Both the position numbers and the translations under genes were made by a program. Shown here in pieces: positions 15,718-22,435 of a DNA stretch of 24,251 nt. Position 1 is the first letter of the stretch, and every line of letters starts with the position of its first letter. The notes under the pieces are model-generated. The model was not told the DNA's origin and did not search any database. It saw nothing but the letters and a program-made list of their open reading frames with translations. Where the stretch lies: the NCBI GenBank assembly GCA_045634325.1, contig JAZRAA010000013.1:1-24251 (forward strand). The letters run 5' to 3'. This DNA comes from URNF01 sp045634325. Lineage in GTDB: Bacteria > Bacillota > Clostridia > Oscillospirales > Acutalibacteraceae.

Positions 15718-16059
15718 ATGCAAGCGGAAATTATGCTCAGTATCGTACTGTTTTTGGCATTATATGGTATTGCGTGTTTACTACATCGTTTATCGGTACG
15801 CATTTTACAACCGGCGATGAAACCGCTTATATTTGAGGTTGCTTATCTGCGTAAAGATACCGAAAATATTGAGCAAATTATTCGATATTTTCGCTTAAAA
15901 GCCGAGAAAAATGCGATTTTATTATTGGTGGATAACGGAGTTACTGCGGAGCAAAGAGCAATCATGCAACGATTGTGTGCTGACAAGCGGGATGTGCGGT
16001 TTTTAACAGCTGAAAATTTTGTCGAAGAGAATTGCATTTGCAATGAGAATGGTATATAA
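15718..16059 (+). CDS. Small hypothetical membrane-anchored protein
   Basis: The product is 113 residues and not recognised. One N-terminal hydrophobic helix (about 5-24) is followed by a soluble, charged part with the pattern NAILLLVDNGVTAEQRAIMQRLC and RDVRFLTAENF, which looks like an alpha/beta unit. It starts at an ATG behind AAGGGGC. Its 3' end overlaps the recD2 promoter (16032-16060), so coding and control sequence share the same bases. It lies between the ispH-rpsA terminator and recD2. Confidence 0.68.
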   Translation: MQAEIMLSIVLFLALYGIACLLHRLSVRILQPAMKPLIFEVAYLRKDTENIEQIIRYFRLKAEKNAILLLVDNGVTAEQRAIMQRLCADKRDVRFLTAENFVEENCICNENGI

Positions 16060-16060
16060 T
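16032..16060 (+). promoter_or_regulatory. Sigma-A promoter for recD2, inside the preceding gene
   Basis: TTGCAT (16032-16037) and TATAAT (16055-16060) are 17 bp apart. TTGCATTTGCAA (16032-16043) makes a small perfect palindrome over the -35 element. The hexamers and spacing match the promoter at 10088-10116. It implies that recD2 begins downstream of about 16066, which helps exclude earlier in-frame starts. Confidence 0.72.
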
Positions 16061-16096
16061 AGCAGTGTTAAAATGGCATGGAAAGGTGGCGGGAAT

Positions 16097-18310
16097 GTGG
16101 AAAAAACAAACGAGCAGTTATCCGGTACTGTGGAACGCGTTGTCTTCCGCAATCCCGACAACGGATGGACGGTTATTGACCTGATTTCCACCGCTGAAAC
16201 GCTGGAAAAAGTGGTGGGAACCTTCCCGGACGTACACGTCGGCGAAGAACTATTTATGAATGGCGAATGGGTGAAGCATCCTCAGTTTGGCCGTCAATTT
16301 CGCGTGGAAAGTCATACTTCGCGGTTGCCTACTGATACTATGGCGATTTTACGTTATTTATCCTCAGGTGCTGTGCGTGGTATTGGCCCATCCACCGCTG
16401 CTAAGGTGCTCGATAAGTTTGGCGAGGATGCATTGCGCATTTTAGAAGAAGAACCGTTGCGATTGGCAGAAGTGCGTGGAATTACCCGTGAAAAAGCCAA
16501 AAAACTTGGTGAGGAATTCCGTGCACAGAGCGGTTTGCGAGAATTGATGCTCACTTTTTCCACATACGGATTGACGCAAAGTGAAGCAGTGCGTTGTTGG
16601 AAACGATATGGTGTGAGTGCGATTTCCCGCATAAAAGAAAATCCTTATATTCTATGTAATACTGACTTGGCAATACCTTTTGAACGTGCCGACCGTATGG
16701 CAGGTGCGATGTATGGTTTTGAAAATACACCCAATCGTATTGAAGCGGGGCTTTTATATGTATTACGCCACAATCTCGGTAATGGGCACACCTGCTTGCC
16801 TTGCGAAAAATTGGTCACGGTTGCTGCCGCTATGTTGCAAGCGGAAGAGGAGATTGTCGCGCGAGTGCTGGAAAGTCTGTTGCCACGCGGTGTGGTTATA
16901 CAAGAGAAAATCGGAGAGCAACAGTTTATATTTTTGCCGAAATACTACATGGCGGAACAGTATATTGCCAACCGTATGCGCCAAATGTCCCACACTGTTC
17001 CGGTTACTGCGTCGGACATTTCCGCGCGTATTGAAATGATAGAAAATCGCTTGCATATTCAGTATGAACAACAGCAAATTGCTGCTTTGCAAGCGGCGAT
17101 CTCTAATCGTGTTATGATTTTGACGGGTCGTCCCGGCACCGGTAAAACCACTACTGTGAACGGTATGATTTCTCTCTTGGAAGCTTGTGGAGAAGATGTG
17201 GTTTTAGCGGCGCCTACAGGTCGCGCTGCTAAACGGATGACCGAGCTGACCGGTTATGATGCGAAAACATTGCACCGCCTGTTAGAGGTGCAGTGGGGCG
17301 AGGATGATACGGCGTATTTTGCGCGGGATGAGAAAAATCCTCTGGATGCGGACACAGTCATTGTGGATGAACTTTCCATGGTGGACGTGTTACTGTTTGA
17401 AAGTTTGTTACGTGCGTTACGTCCCGAAGCAAGATTGATTTTGGTGGGGGATGTGGACCAGTTACCGTCAGTGGGTGCCGGTAATGTGTTACAAAGTTTG
17501 TTGCTTTCCGATGTTGTTCCCACGGTACAATTGACCGAAATTTTCAGACAATCCTTACAAAGCAACATTATCGCAGGTGCTCATGCGGTTTTAGAAGGCA
17601 AAATGCCGCAGATGAATGATAAAAACGGTGACTTTTTCTTTATGCCGCGCCACGATGGTGTAGAGGTGCAGGAAACAGTTTTAGATTTGTGTAACCGTCG
17701 TATTCCCGAAACATATGGGTATTCTTGTTGGAACGGTGTGCAGGTGTTATGCCCCGGTAGACGCGGGGAGTTGGGTACAGTGATGCTTAATACACACCTG
17801 CAAGCATTGCTCAATCCGCCCGATAAACACAAGACGGAAATTAAATGCGGGGATGTTGTGTTACGTGTCGGCGACAAAGTCATGCACAATCAAAACAACT
17901 ATGACATCACCTGGGTAAAAGATAACGGCGAAGTGGGTACAGGTGTGTTCAATGGTGATATTGGTGTGCTCGAAAAGGTCAATCGACAGGAGGATACTGT
18001 ATCTGTTCGATATGATAACCGTGTTGCACTATACACAAGAGAAGATTTGAAGTGTCTGGAACTAGCGTATGCTATTACCGTGCATAAAAGCCAGGGCAGT
18101 GAATTTGACGTGGTCATTTTGACGATGTTCCGTCATCAAAAACAACTATGCTATCGCAATTTGTTGTATACAGCAATGACGCGAGCCAAGAAATTGTTGG
18201 TGATGGTTGGCGAAACACAAACGCTGTCGGCAATGGTGGAAAACGACCGCAAGACTTTGCGGTATAGTGGTTTGCAGTTTTTTATCAATCAAGGAGCGTA
18301 TTCTCGGTGA
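16097..18310 (+). CDS. recD2: RecD2-type ATP-dependent DNA helicase (RecD-like, without RecBC)
   Basis: The product is 737 residues, a 5'-3' superfamily 1B helicase used in DNA repair and replication-fork upkeep. In order it has an N-terminal OB-like region (LSGTVERVVFRNPDNGWTVI), helix-hairpin-helix pairs (about 95-155, GAVRGIGPSTAAKVL and EVRGITREKAKKLG), Walker A GRPGTGKTT near 345, Walker B VIVDELSMVD near 421, GDVDQLPSVG near 452, an SH3-like insert, and AITVHKSQGSEFD plus YTAMTRAKKLL at the end. I chose GTG 16097: AAGGTGG lies seven bases before it and the promoter at 16032-16060 excludes the earlier frame. ATG 16073 is the alternative. Its stop overlaps the comF start (GTGA), so the two are coupled. 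Confidence 0.95.
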   Translation: MEKTNEQLSGTVERVVFRNPDNGWTVIDLISTAETLEKVVGTFPDVHVGEELFMNGEWVKHPQFGRQFRVESHTSRLPTDTMAILRYLSSGAVRGIGPSTAAKVLDKFGEDALRILEEEPLRLAEVRGITREKAKKLGEEFRAQSGLRELMLTFSTYGLTQSEAVRCWKRYGVSAISRIKENPYILCNTDLAIPFERADRMAGAMYGFENTPNRIEAGLLYVLRHNLGNGHTCLPCEKLVTVAAAMLQAEEEIVARVLESLLPRGVVIQEKIGEQQFIFLPKYYMAEQYIANRMRQMSHTVPVTASDISARIEMIENRLHIQYEQQQIAALQAAISNRVMILTGRPGTGKTTTVNGMISLLEACGEDVVLAAPTGRAAKRMTELTGYDAKTLHRLLEVQWGEDDTAYFARDEKNPLDADTVIVDELSMVDVLLFESLLRALRPEARLILVGDVDQLPSVGAGNVLQSLLLSDVVPTVQLTEIFRQSLQSNIIAGAHAVLEGKMPQMNDKNGDFFFMPRHDGVEVQETVLDLCNRRIPETYGYSCWNGVQVLCPGRRGELGTVMLNTHLQALLNPPDKHKTEIKCGDVVLRVGDKVMHNQNNYDITWVKDNGEVGTGVFNGDIGVLEKVNRQEDTVSVRYDNRVALYTREDLKCLELAYAITVHKSQGSEFDVVILTMFRHQKQLCYRNLLYTAMTRAKKLLVMVGETQTLSAMVENDRKTLRYSGLQFFINQGAYSR

Positions 18311-19086
18311 AGAAGTTAGTGATATGGTTCAAAAACATCTTTTTCCCGCCGCATTGTGTTTTGTGTGATGAAGTGGTGGTGGTTGAGAATATGCCGATTT
18401 GCCCTGTTTGTGCAAAAAAAGAATTGCCGTTGATACAAAGTCCGATTTGTAAACGTTGCGGCAGAGACAAGAAAAATTGTGTATGTAAAATGGATACGTT
18501 TTTGACCGACGGTATTGCTGCGCCGTTTTACAACGAACAGGTAGTAAAGGATAGTATTCATCATTTTAAAAAGTGTGAGGATGTTGACCGTATTCATTAT
18601 TATACGGAGAATATGATTGCCTCTATTTATGCTACGTTTGGTGATAAGATAGTAGATTATATCACTACTGTACCTTTGCATCGCATCGACTATACCGCTC
18701 GCGGTTTTGACCAAACAGAAGCATTGGCAAAATGCATTTCCAAAGAATTACATGTACCGTACGTACCATTATTGCGCAAAATATTTTCTACACCGTCACA
18801 AAAGAGTTTGCCCGCACATTGTAGAAACGGTAATGTGCTTGGTGTGTTTGATGTGAATACAAAAATATCCCTAAAGGGTAAAAATGTTTTATTGTTGGAT
18901 GACGTGGTAACCACCGGTTCTACTACCAACGAATGCGCAAAAATGTTGAAAATATACGGTGCGAAGAATGTGTATGTGGCAGCAGTGGCTGTGTCGCGTG
19001 TGGACAAGCAGAAAAATGACGAAAAAGAAAATCCTATCACTCAATTGAAAGAAAAATTGGGTGGAAAGGTTGGAGATTTTACATGA
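18307..19086 (+). CDS. comF: ComF family protein (phosphoribosyltransferase-like)
   Basis: The product is 259 residues. The N-terminal part has four cysteine pairs (C17/C20, C32/C35, C48/C51, C58/C60) like the zinc-binding region of ComFC/GntX proteins. The C-terminal phosphoribosyltransferase domain has the PRPP loop LLLDDVVTTGSTTNEC (about 197-212) and RGFDQTEALAK. ComF proteins act in DNA uptake during competence in some bacteria, but the domain is widespread and competence is not proven by it. It starts with GTG at 18307, overlapping the recD2 stop by four bases, with AAGGAG ten bases upstream. It ends overlapping the start of the mreB-like gene (ATGA), so the three genes form a tight operon. 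Confidence 0.93.
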   Translation: MKKLVIWFKNIFFPPHCVLCDEVVVVENMPICPVCAKKELPLIQSPICKRCGRDKKNCVCKMDTFLTDGIAAPFYNEQVVKDSIHHFKKCEDVDRIHYYTENMIASIYATFGDKIVDYITTVPLHRIDYTARGFDQTEALAKCISKELHVPYVPLLRKIFSTPSQKSLPAHCRNGNVLGVFDVNTKISLKGKNVLLLDDVVTTGSTTNECAKMLKIYGAKNVYVAAVAVSRVDKQKNDEKENPITQLKEKLGGKVGDFT

Positions 19087-20123
19087 ATCAAAAGGACTAC
19101 GGTATTGCTTTGGGCACGTCCCGCGTGGTGATTTACGCTGCGGACAAAGGTGTTGTGTTGGATGAGCCGGCCGTTATTGCGGTTGATACTGCGACTGATA
19201 AAATGTTTGCTTGCGGTGAGGAAGCATACCAAATGATTGGTCGTGCACCGGATTCCATCACGGTGGTACGACCGCTGGCAAAAGGTGTTATTGCGGATTT
19301 TGATTATGCGTGTATGATGCTACGATATTTTATGCAAAAAGTATGTGCATATAAAGTGGTAAAACCGCGTGTAGTTGTTAGTGTTCCCGCCTCGGTGACG
19401 GCGGTGGAACAACGCTCGTTTTTGGAAGTAGTGTATGCTGCGGGCGCACGGCAAGCGATGCTCATTGAAGAATCGATGGCGGCCGTGGTGGGCGCAGGAC
19501 TGGATATTGAAGCGCCACGCGGCTGCATGGTTGTTGAAATCGGTGCGGGTGTCACCGATGTGGCGGTTATGTCGTTGAAAGGTTTGGCATCTTCTTGCTC
19601 GGAACGTGTAGGCGGCGATAATTTTGACGAGGCGATTATACGGTTTATACGGCACCATCATCAATTGGTAATCGGTGAGCGTATGGCAGAAGAATTGAAA
19701 ATCAAAATCGGTAAAGTGATAGAAGCCGAGCACGAACTCCAAATGGAAGCCAAAGGCAGAGATGCGATCACCGGTTTACCGCGCAAACAGATAATTACTT
19801 CTGCTGAAATTATGAAGGCAGTGCAAGACCCCTTGAATGAAATCAGCACTACCATTATGCGTGTTTTGGAAAACACCCCGCCTGAGTTGTCAGCGGATAT
19901 TTATGATAATGGTATTATGCTCGCGGGTGGTATGTCGCAAATGCGTGGTATGTTGGAATATATCGCCGAGGTTACGGGTATTCGTTGCTTTATGGCGGAA
20001 GAACCGATACATTGCGTGGCGCGCGGTGCAGTGATGGCGCTCAAATATCTCAATATGTTACATTCGGGTGTATATGATATTGGACAATTTTTATATCAAA
20101 GTTCAGAAACGTTAACGAACTAA
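19083..20123 (+). CDS. MreB/Mbl-like rod-shape actin homologue with altered nucleotide-binding motifs
   Basis: The product is 346 residues, normal MreB length. MreB forms membrane-bound filaments that guide lateral wall synthesis. Family landmarks are present: VVRPLAKGVIADFD near 61-74, VSVPASVTAVEQR near 99-111, LIEESMAAVVGAGL, ERVGGDNFDEAI and GIMLAGGMSQMRG. The phosphate loops differ from the usual form. Loop 1 reads IALGTSR with A9 where DLGT is expected. Loop 2 reads EIGAGVTD (152-159) where DIGGGTTE is usual. It may therefore be a divergent paralogue with weak or altered ATP hydrolysis. It overlaps comF by four bases and is followed by a terminator. No mreC or mreD lies nearby. Confidence 0.9.
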   Translation: MNQKDYGIALGTSRVVIYAADKGVVLDEPAVIAVDTATDKMFACGEEAYQMIGRAPDSITVVRPLAKGVIADFDYACMMLRYFMQKVCAYKVVKPRVVVSVPASVTAVEQRSFLEVVYAAGARQAMLIEESMAAVVGAGLDIEAPRGCMVVEIGAGVTDVAVMSLKGLASSCSERVGGDNFDEAIIRFIRHHHQLVIGERMAEELKIKIGKVIEAEHELQMEAKGRDAITGLPRKQIITSAEIMKAVQDPLNEISTTIMRVLENTPPELSADIYDNGIMLAGGMSQMRGMLEYIAEVTGIRCFMAEEPIHCVARGAVMALKYLNMLHSGVYDIGQFLYQSSETLTN

Positions 20124-20124
20124 C

Positions 20125-20152
20125 AAAAGCACACATTTTGTGTGCTTTTTTA
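20125..20152 (+). terminator. Intrinsic terminator after the mreB-like gene
   Basis: Arms AAAAGCACACA and TGTGTGCTTTT with a TTT loop, followed by a run of T, lie one base after the stop codon. It closes the recD2 - comF - mreB-like operon and separates it from spoIVB. Confidence 0.92.
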
Positions 20153-20231
20153 TTTGCTGAAATTGGTAACATACCGTATCGTTTTTTTGTCAAAAATATG
20201 GTTGGAGATATTTTTGAAAAGAGGATGAAAT

Positions 20232-21464
20232 ATGCGGACGTGTATTAGAAATATAGCTGTTTTTGCCGTGTTTTTAGTGGCTTTGTTGTGGGGTGGAATT
20301 ATATATTTTCATAGCACAATGCCCAAGCAATTCAGTGTCACAGTAGGTAAAACCTTGAGCTTGAACAGTATAGTAGAAGTCAAGCCGACAGCCCAATCAA
20401 CCGTGCGTGATGTGGTGGCAGAAAGTGCGGGTAGCAGTTATCGCACCTCGTTGCAATTGTTTGGCATTTTTCCCGTAAAAGAAATCACGGTACAAGTGGT
20501 AGAAGAGCCGGTTGTAGTAGTGGCGGGTATTCCGTTTGGCATCAAGATGTATACGGATGGCGTGTTAGTAGTGGGTTTTTCACAGGTGGATACCGCTTCC
20601 GGCCCTTGTAATCCTGCACGGATTGCGGGGTTGAAAGAGGGGGACGTCATATTGTCGGTGGATGATAAAAAGGTTAGCACCAATTATGAGTTGCGCTCTT
20701 TAATTGAACAATCCAAAGGGGAAAAGGTCACGTTACACGTGCGGCGGGATAATCTGCAATTTGATATACAATTTCGTGCAGTTTTGTCAACGACTGAAAA
20801 TCGTTATCGTTCGGGGTTTTGGGTGCGTGACAGTTCCGCCGGTATTGGCACGTTGACTTTTTATGAGCCGGAAACTAAATCGTTTGGTGGATTGGGCCAT
20901 GCGGTTTGTGATGTGGATACCAACGAGAAATTGCCTATTTCCACCGGCGAAATTGTCACAGCCGAGATATTTGATGTGGAAAAGAGTGTCTCCGGTTCTG
21001 CCGGCTCTCTTAATGGCACGGTGAGCGATGAGGTGCTGGGAGTGATTATGGGTAACACCGATACCGGCCTATATGGAAAATTAACCACTTTACCGCGTAT
21101 TTCTTATCAAACTATGCCCGTGGCAATGAAACAGCAGGTAAAAGAGGGAAAAGCGCAACTCTATACCACGGTAAAGGGCGAAACGCCGGCCCTTTATACC
21201 GTCGAAATTGAACAGGTGCGGTATCGGGATGCTTCCCCCACGAAAAATATGGTGATACGTGTAGTAGATGAACGGTTGTTGGAAGTGACCGGCGGTATCG
21301 TACAAGGCATGTCCGGCTCGCCGATTATACAAGACGGCAAATTGGTCGGCGCTGTCACCCACGTTTTCGTCAACGACCCGCAAAAAGGCTACGCTATCTT
21401 CGCGGAGAATATGCTGGAAACGGCGAAAAGTGTGACGGCGGATGAATTGAAAGAAGCGTCTTAA
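20232..21464 (+). CDS. spoIVB: SpoIVB sporulation serine peptidase
   Basis: The product is 410 residues. SpoIVB is made in the forespore and secreted into the intermembrane space, where it cleaves SpoIVFA to trigger pro-sigma-K processing. An N-terminal membrane anchor (about 8-26) is followed by a PDZ domain (about 98-185, with NPARIAGLKEGDVILSVDDKKV). The peptidase domain carries GLGHAVCD (H223) and GMSGSPIIQDGKLVGAVTHV with the serine nucleophile at about 361. The end GYAIFAENM is typical of the family. The ATG at 20232 follows AGAGGATG. In many Bacillota spo0A comes directly after spoIVB; here a terminator and AT-rich accessory DNA follow instead. I could not identify a sigma-G or sigma-F promoter with confidence. 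Confidence 0.95.
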   Translation: MRTCIRNIAVFAVFLVALLWGGIIYFHSTMPKQFSVTVGKTLSLNSIVEVKPTAQSTVRDVVAESAGSSYRTSLQLFGIFPVKEITVQVVEEPVVVVAGIPFGIKMYTDGVLVVGFSQVDTASGPCNPARIAGLKEGDVILSVDDKKVSTNYELRSLIEQSKGEKVTLHVRRDNLQFDIQFRAVLSTTENRYRSGFWVRDSSAGIGTLTFYEPETKSFGGLGHAVCDVDTNEKLPISTGEIVTAEIFDVEKSVSGSAGSLNGTVSDEVLGVIMGNTDTGLYGKLTTLPRISYQTMPVAMKQQVKEGKAQLYTTVKGETPALYTVEIEQVRYRDASPTKNMVIRVVDERLLEVTGGIVQGMSGSPIIQDGKLVGAVTHVFVNDPQKGYAIFAENMLETAKSVTADELKEAS

Positions 21465-21465
21465 T

Positions 21466-21508
21466 AAGGAAAAGCATCACGATTAGTTGCGTGATGCTTT
21501 TCCTTGCA
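21466..21508 (+). terminator. Long perfect hairpin terminator after spoIVB
   Basis: Arms of 16 bases (21466-21481 and 21490-21505, AAGGAAAAGCATCACG and its complement) enclose an 8-base loop. The T-tract is short and broken, so termination may be partial. The right arm overlaps the -35 element of the next promoter. Confidence 0.82.
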
Positions 21509-21532
21509 TTTTGTAAAATTATGTGCTACACT
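21504..21532 (+). promoter_or_regulatory. Promoter for the structured RNA
   Basis: TTGCAT (21504-21509), a 17-bp spacer and TACACT (21527-21532), with a TGC extended -10 just before it (21524-21526). The -35 and spacing equal those of the promoters at 10088 and 16032. The predicted transcription start, around 21538-21540, coincides with the first base of the closing stem of the RNA. Confidence 0.65.
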
Positions 21533-21538
21533 GATATT

Positions 21539-21757
21539 GCCAAACTAACTGAATATTGTGTGAAATTGGGTGTATTTTTCTTTTTATAGGAATAATTACG
21601 CTTTATTTTTGCAACCTATAAACGTTTGAATTTGATAAAAATGCAAATTCCGGCGTTTGTAGATTGTGTGCGTATGCACCCATTTCACACTCGGTTAGTT
21701 TGGCGACTATCGGAGTTTGCGTTTTTTGTGCGGTTACTTCGGTAGCCGCACTTTTTT
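21539..21757 (+). ncRNA. Structured non-coding RNA or switching leader, 6S-like architecture
   Basis: No open frame fits here, but the pairing is extensive. The closing stem is 21539-21552 with 21691-21704 (14 pairs, one wobble, GCCAAACTAAC side). A second stem is 21558-21572 with 21677-21690 (14 pairs, one bulged base). A large unequal bubble follows (about 21573-21615 and 21663-21676). The apical hairpin is 21616-21624 with 21654-21662 plus 21628-21634 with 21644-21650. TATAGG (21585-21590) could instead pair with CCTATA (21615-21620), excluding the base of the apical stem. A promoter ends just upstream and a UUCG-loop terminator follows. A long closing stem, central bubble and apical hairpin within ~170 nt resemble 6S RNA (ssrS). 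The alternative is an attenuator for the gene at 21788, or a MITE. The 6S assignment is tentative. Confidence 0.6.
21728..21757 (+). terminator. Intrinsic terminator with UUCG tetraloop
   Basis: Arms GTGCGGTTAC (21728-21737) and GTAGCCGCAC (21742-21751) pair with one G-T wobble around a TTCG loop, followed by six T. It ends 30 bp before the next start codon. It can serve as the 3' end of the structured RNA or as the off-switch of an attenuator for the downstream genes. Confidence 0.93.
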
Positions 21758-21787
21758 ATTTTTATAATTTTATGAGAGGGAGATATT

Positions 21788-22435
21788 ATGAGTATCGAAA
21801 ATAAACTTACGCTGAGTGAAAAAGAAAAATTGCTTCCATATTATTTAGAAGAATGGAAAATGTTTAATCAATATCTTAATGATATTGATCGTGGTTATAT
21901 AACATTTATTACTATTTTTATTACAATTGTTACGTTCACAATTACTATAATATCTTTAATTGCTGATTGTGAAAATACTGATCTATATACTATTTTTTAT
22001 GTTATCCCGCTTGCTTTTATTGTAACTTTTGGCTGCATGGGATATCAATTTCGAACGACTGCTATATTAAGAGGACATTTAGCAAATATCGAAAATGAGA
22101 TGAATTATATATTGGGTGAGAACATATATATGTGGAATTCCTCTTTAACGGAAACATATATGGCACATCAAAATTTACCCAATAAAGGATTGATGGTACC
22201 CATATTTGTATTTGTTATTTTAATTGCACTGTTATGTTTTTTACAAACAATTTCATTTGGAGCTTTATGGATAAATATTGTTTATTGGACTGTAGTTATA
22301 TTTTTAAGTTTATGGGTATTGATTCCATTCTTTAGGAACGACAAGATAAGATGGCAAACTTATAAGAATGATGAAGTTATCAAAAAATATAAAGAATATT
22401 TAATAAAAAATAAAGAAAAGTGGAATAAAAAATGA
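21788..22435 (+). CDS. Hypothetical four-helix membrane protein
   Basis: The product is 215 residues and not recognised. Hydrophobic helices lie at about 38-59, 67-87, 136-155 and 161-182, arranged as two hairpins. A cytoplasmic-type charged N-terminus (1-36), a central loop (88-135) with LRGHLANIENEMNYIL, and a Lys-rich C-terminal tail (183-215) complete it. The two-hairpin shape recalls SLATT-like or effector membrane proteins of conflict systems, but no signature proves this. The ATG at 21788 follows GAGAGGGAG. Its stop overlaps the start of the next gene (ATGA), so the two are coupled. AT-rich codons (ATA, TTA, AAT) differ from spoIVB and suggest transfer. Confidence 0.8.
   Translation: MSIENKLTLSEKEKLLPYYLEEWKMFNQYLNDIDRGYITFITIFITIVTFTITIISLIADCENTDLYTIFYVIPLAFIVTFGCMGYQFRTTAILRGHLANIENEMNYILGENIYMWNSSLTETYMAHQNLPNKGLMVPIFVFVILIALLCFLQTISFGALWINIVYWTVVIFLSLWVLIPFFRNDKIRWQTYKNDEVIKKYKEYLIKNKEKWNKK

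Noticed and set aside
20151..20231. Sigma-G/sigma-F promoter for spoIVB
   Set aside because: Fragments such as CATAC and GTATCG occur, but not with convincing partner elements at the right spacing.
21531..21713. Reading the long inverted arms as a simple MITE
   Set aside because: The arms coincide with a promoter start and a downstream UUCG terminator, and a nested apical hairpin is present, so an RNA is the better explanation; a MITE origin remains possible.
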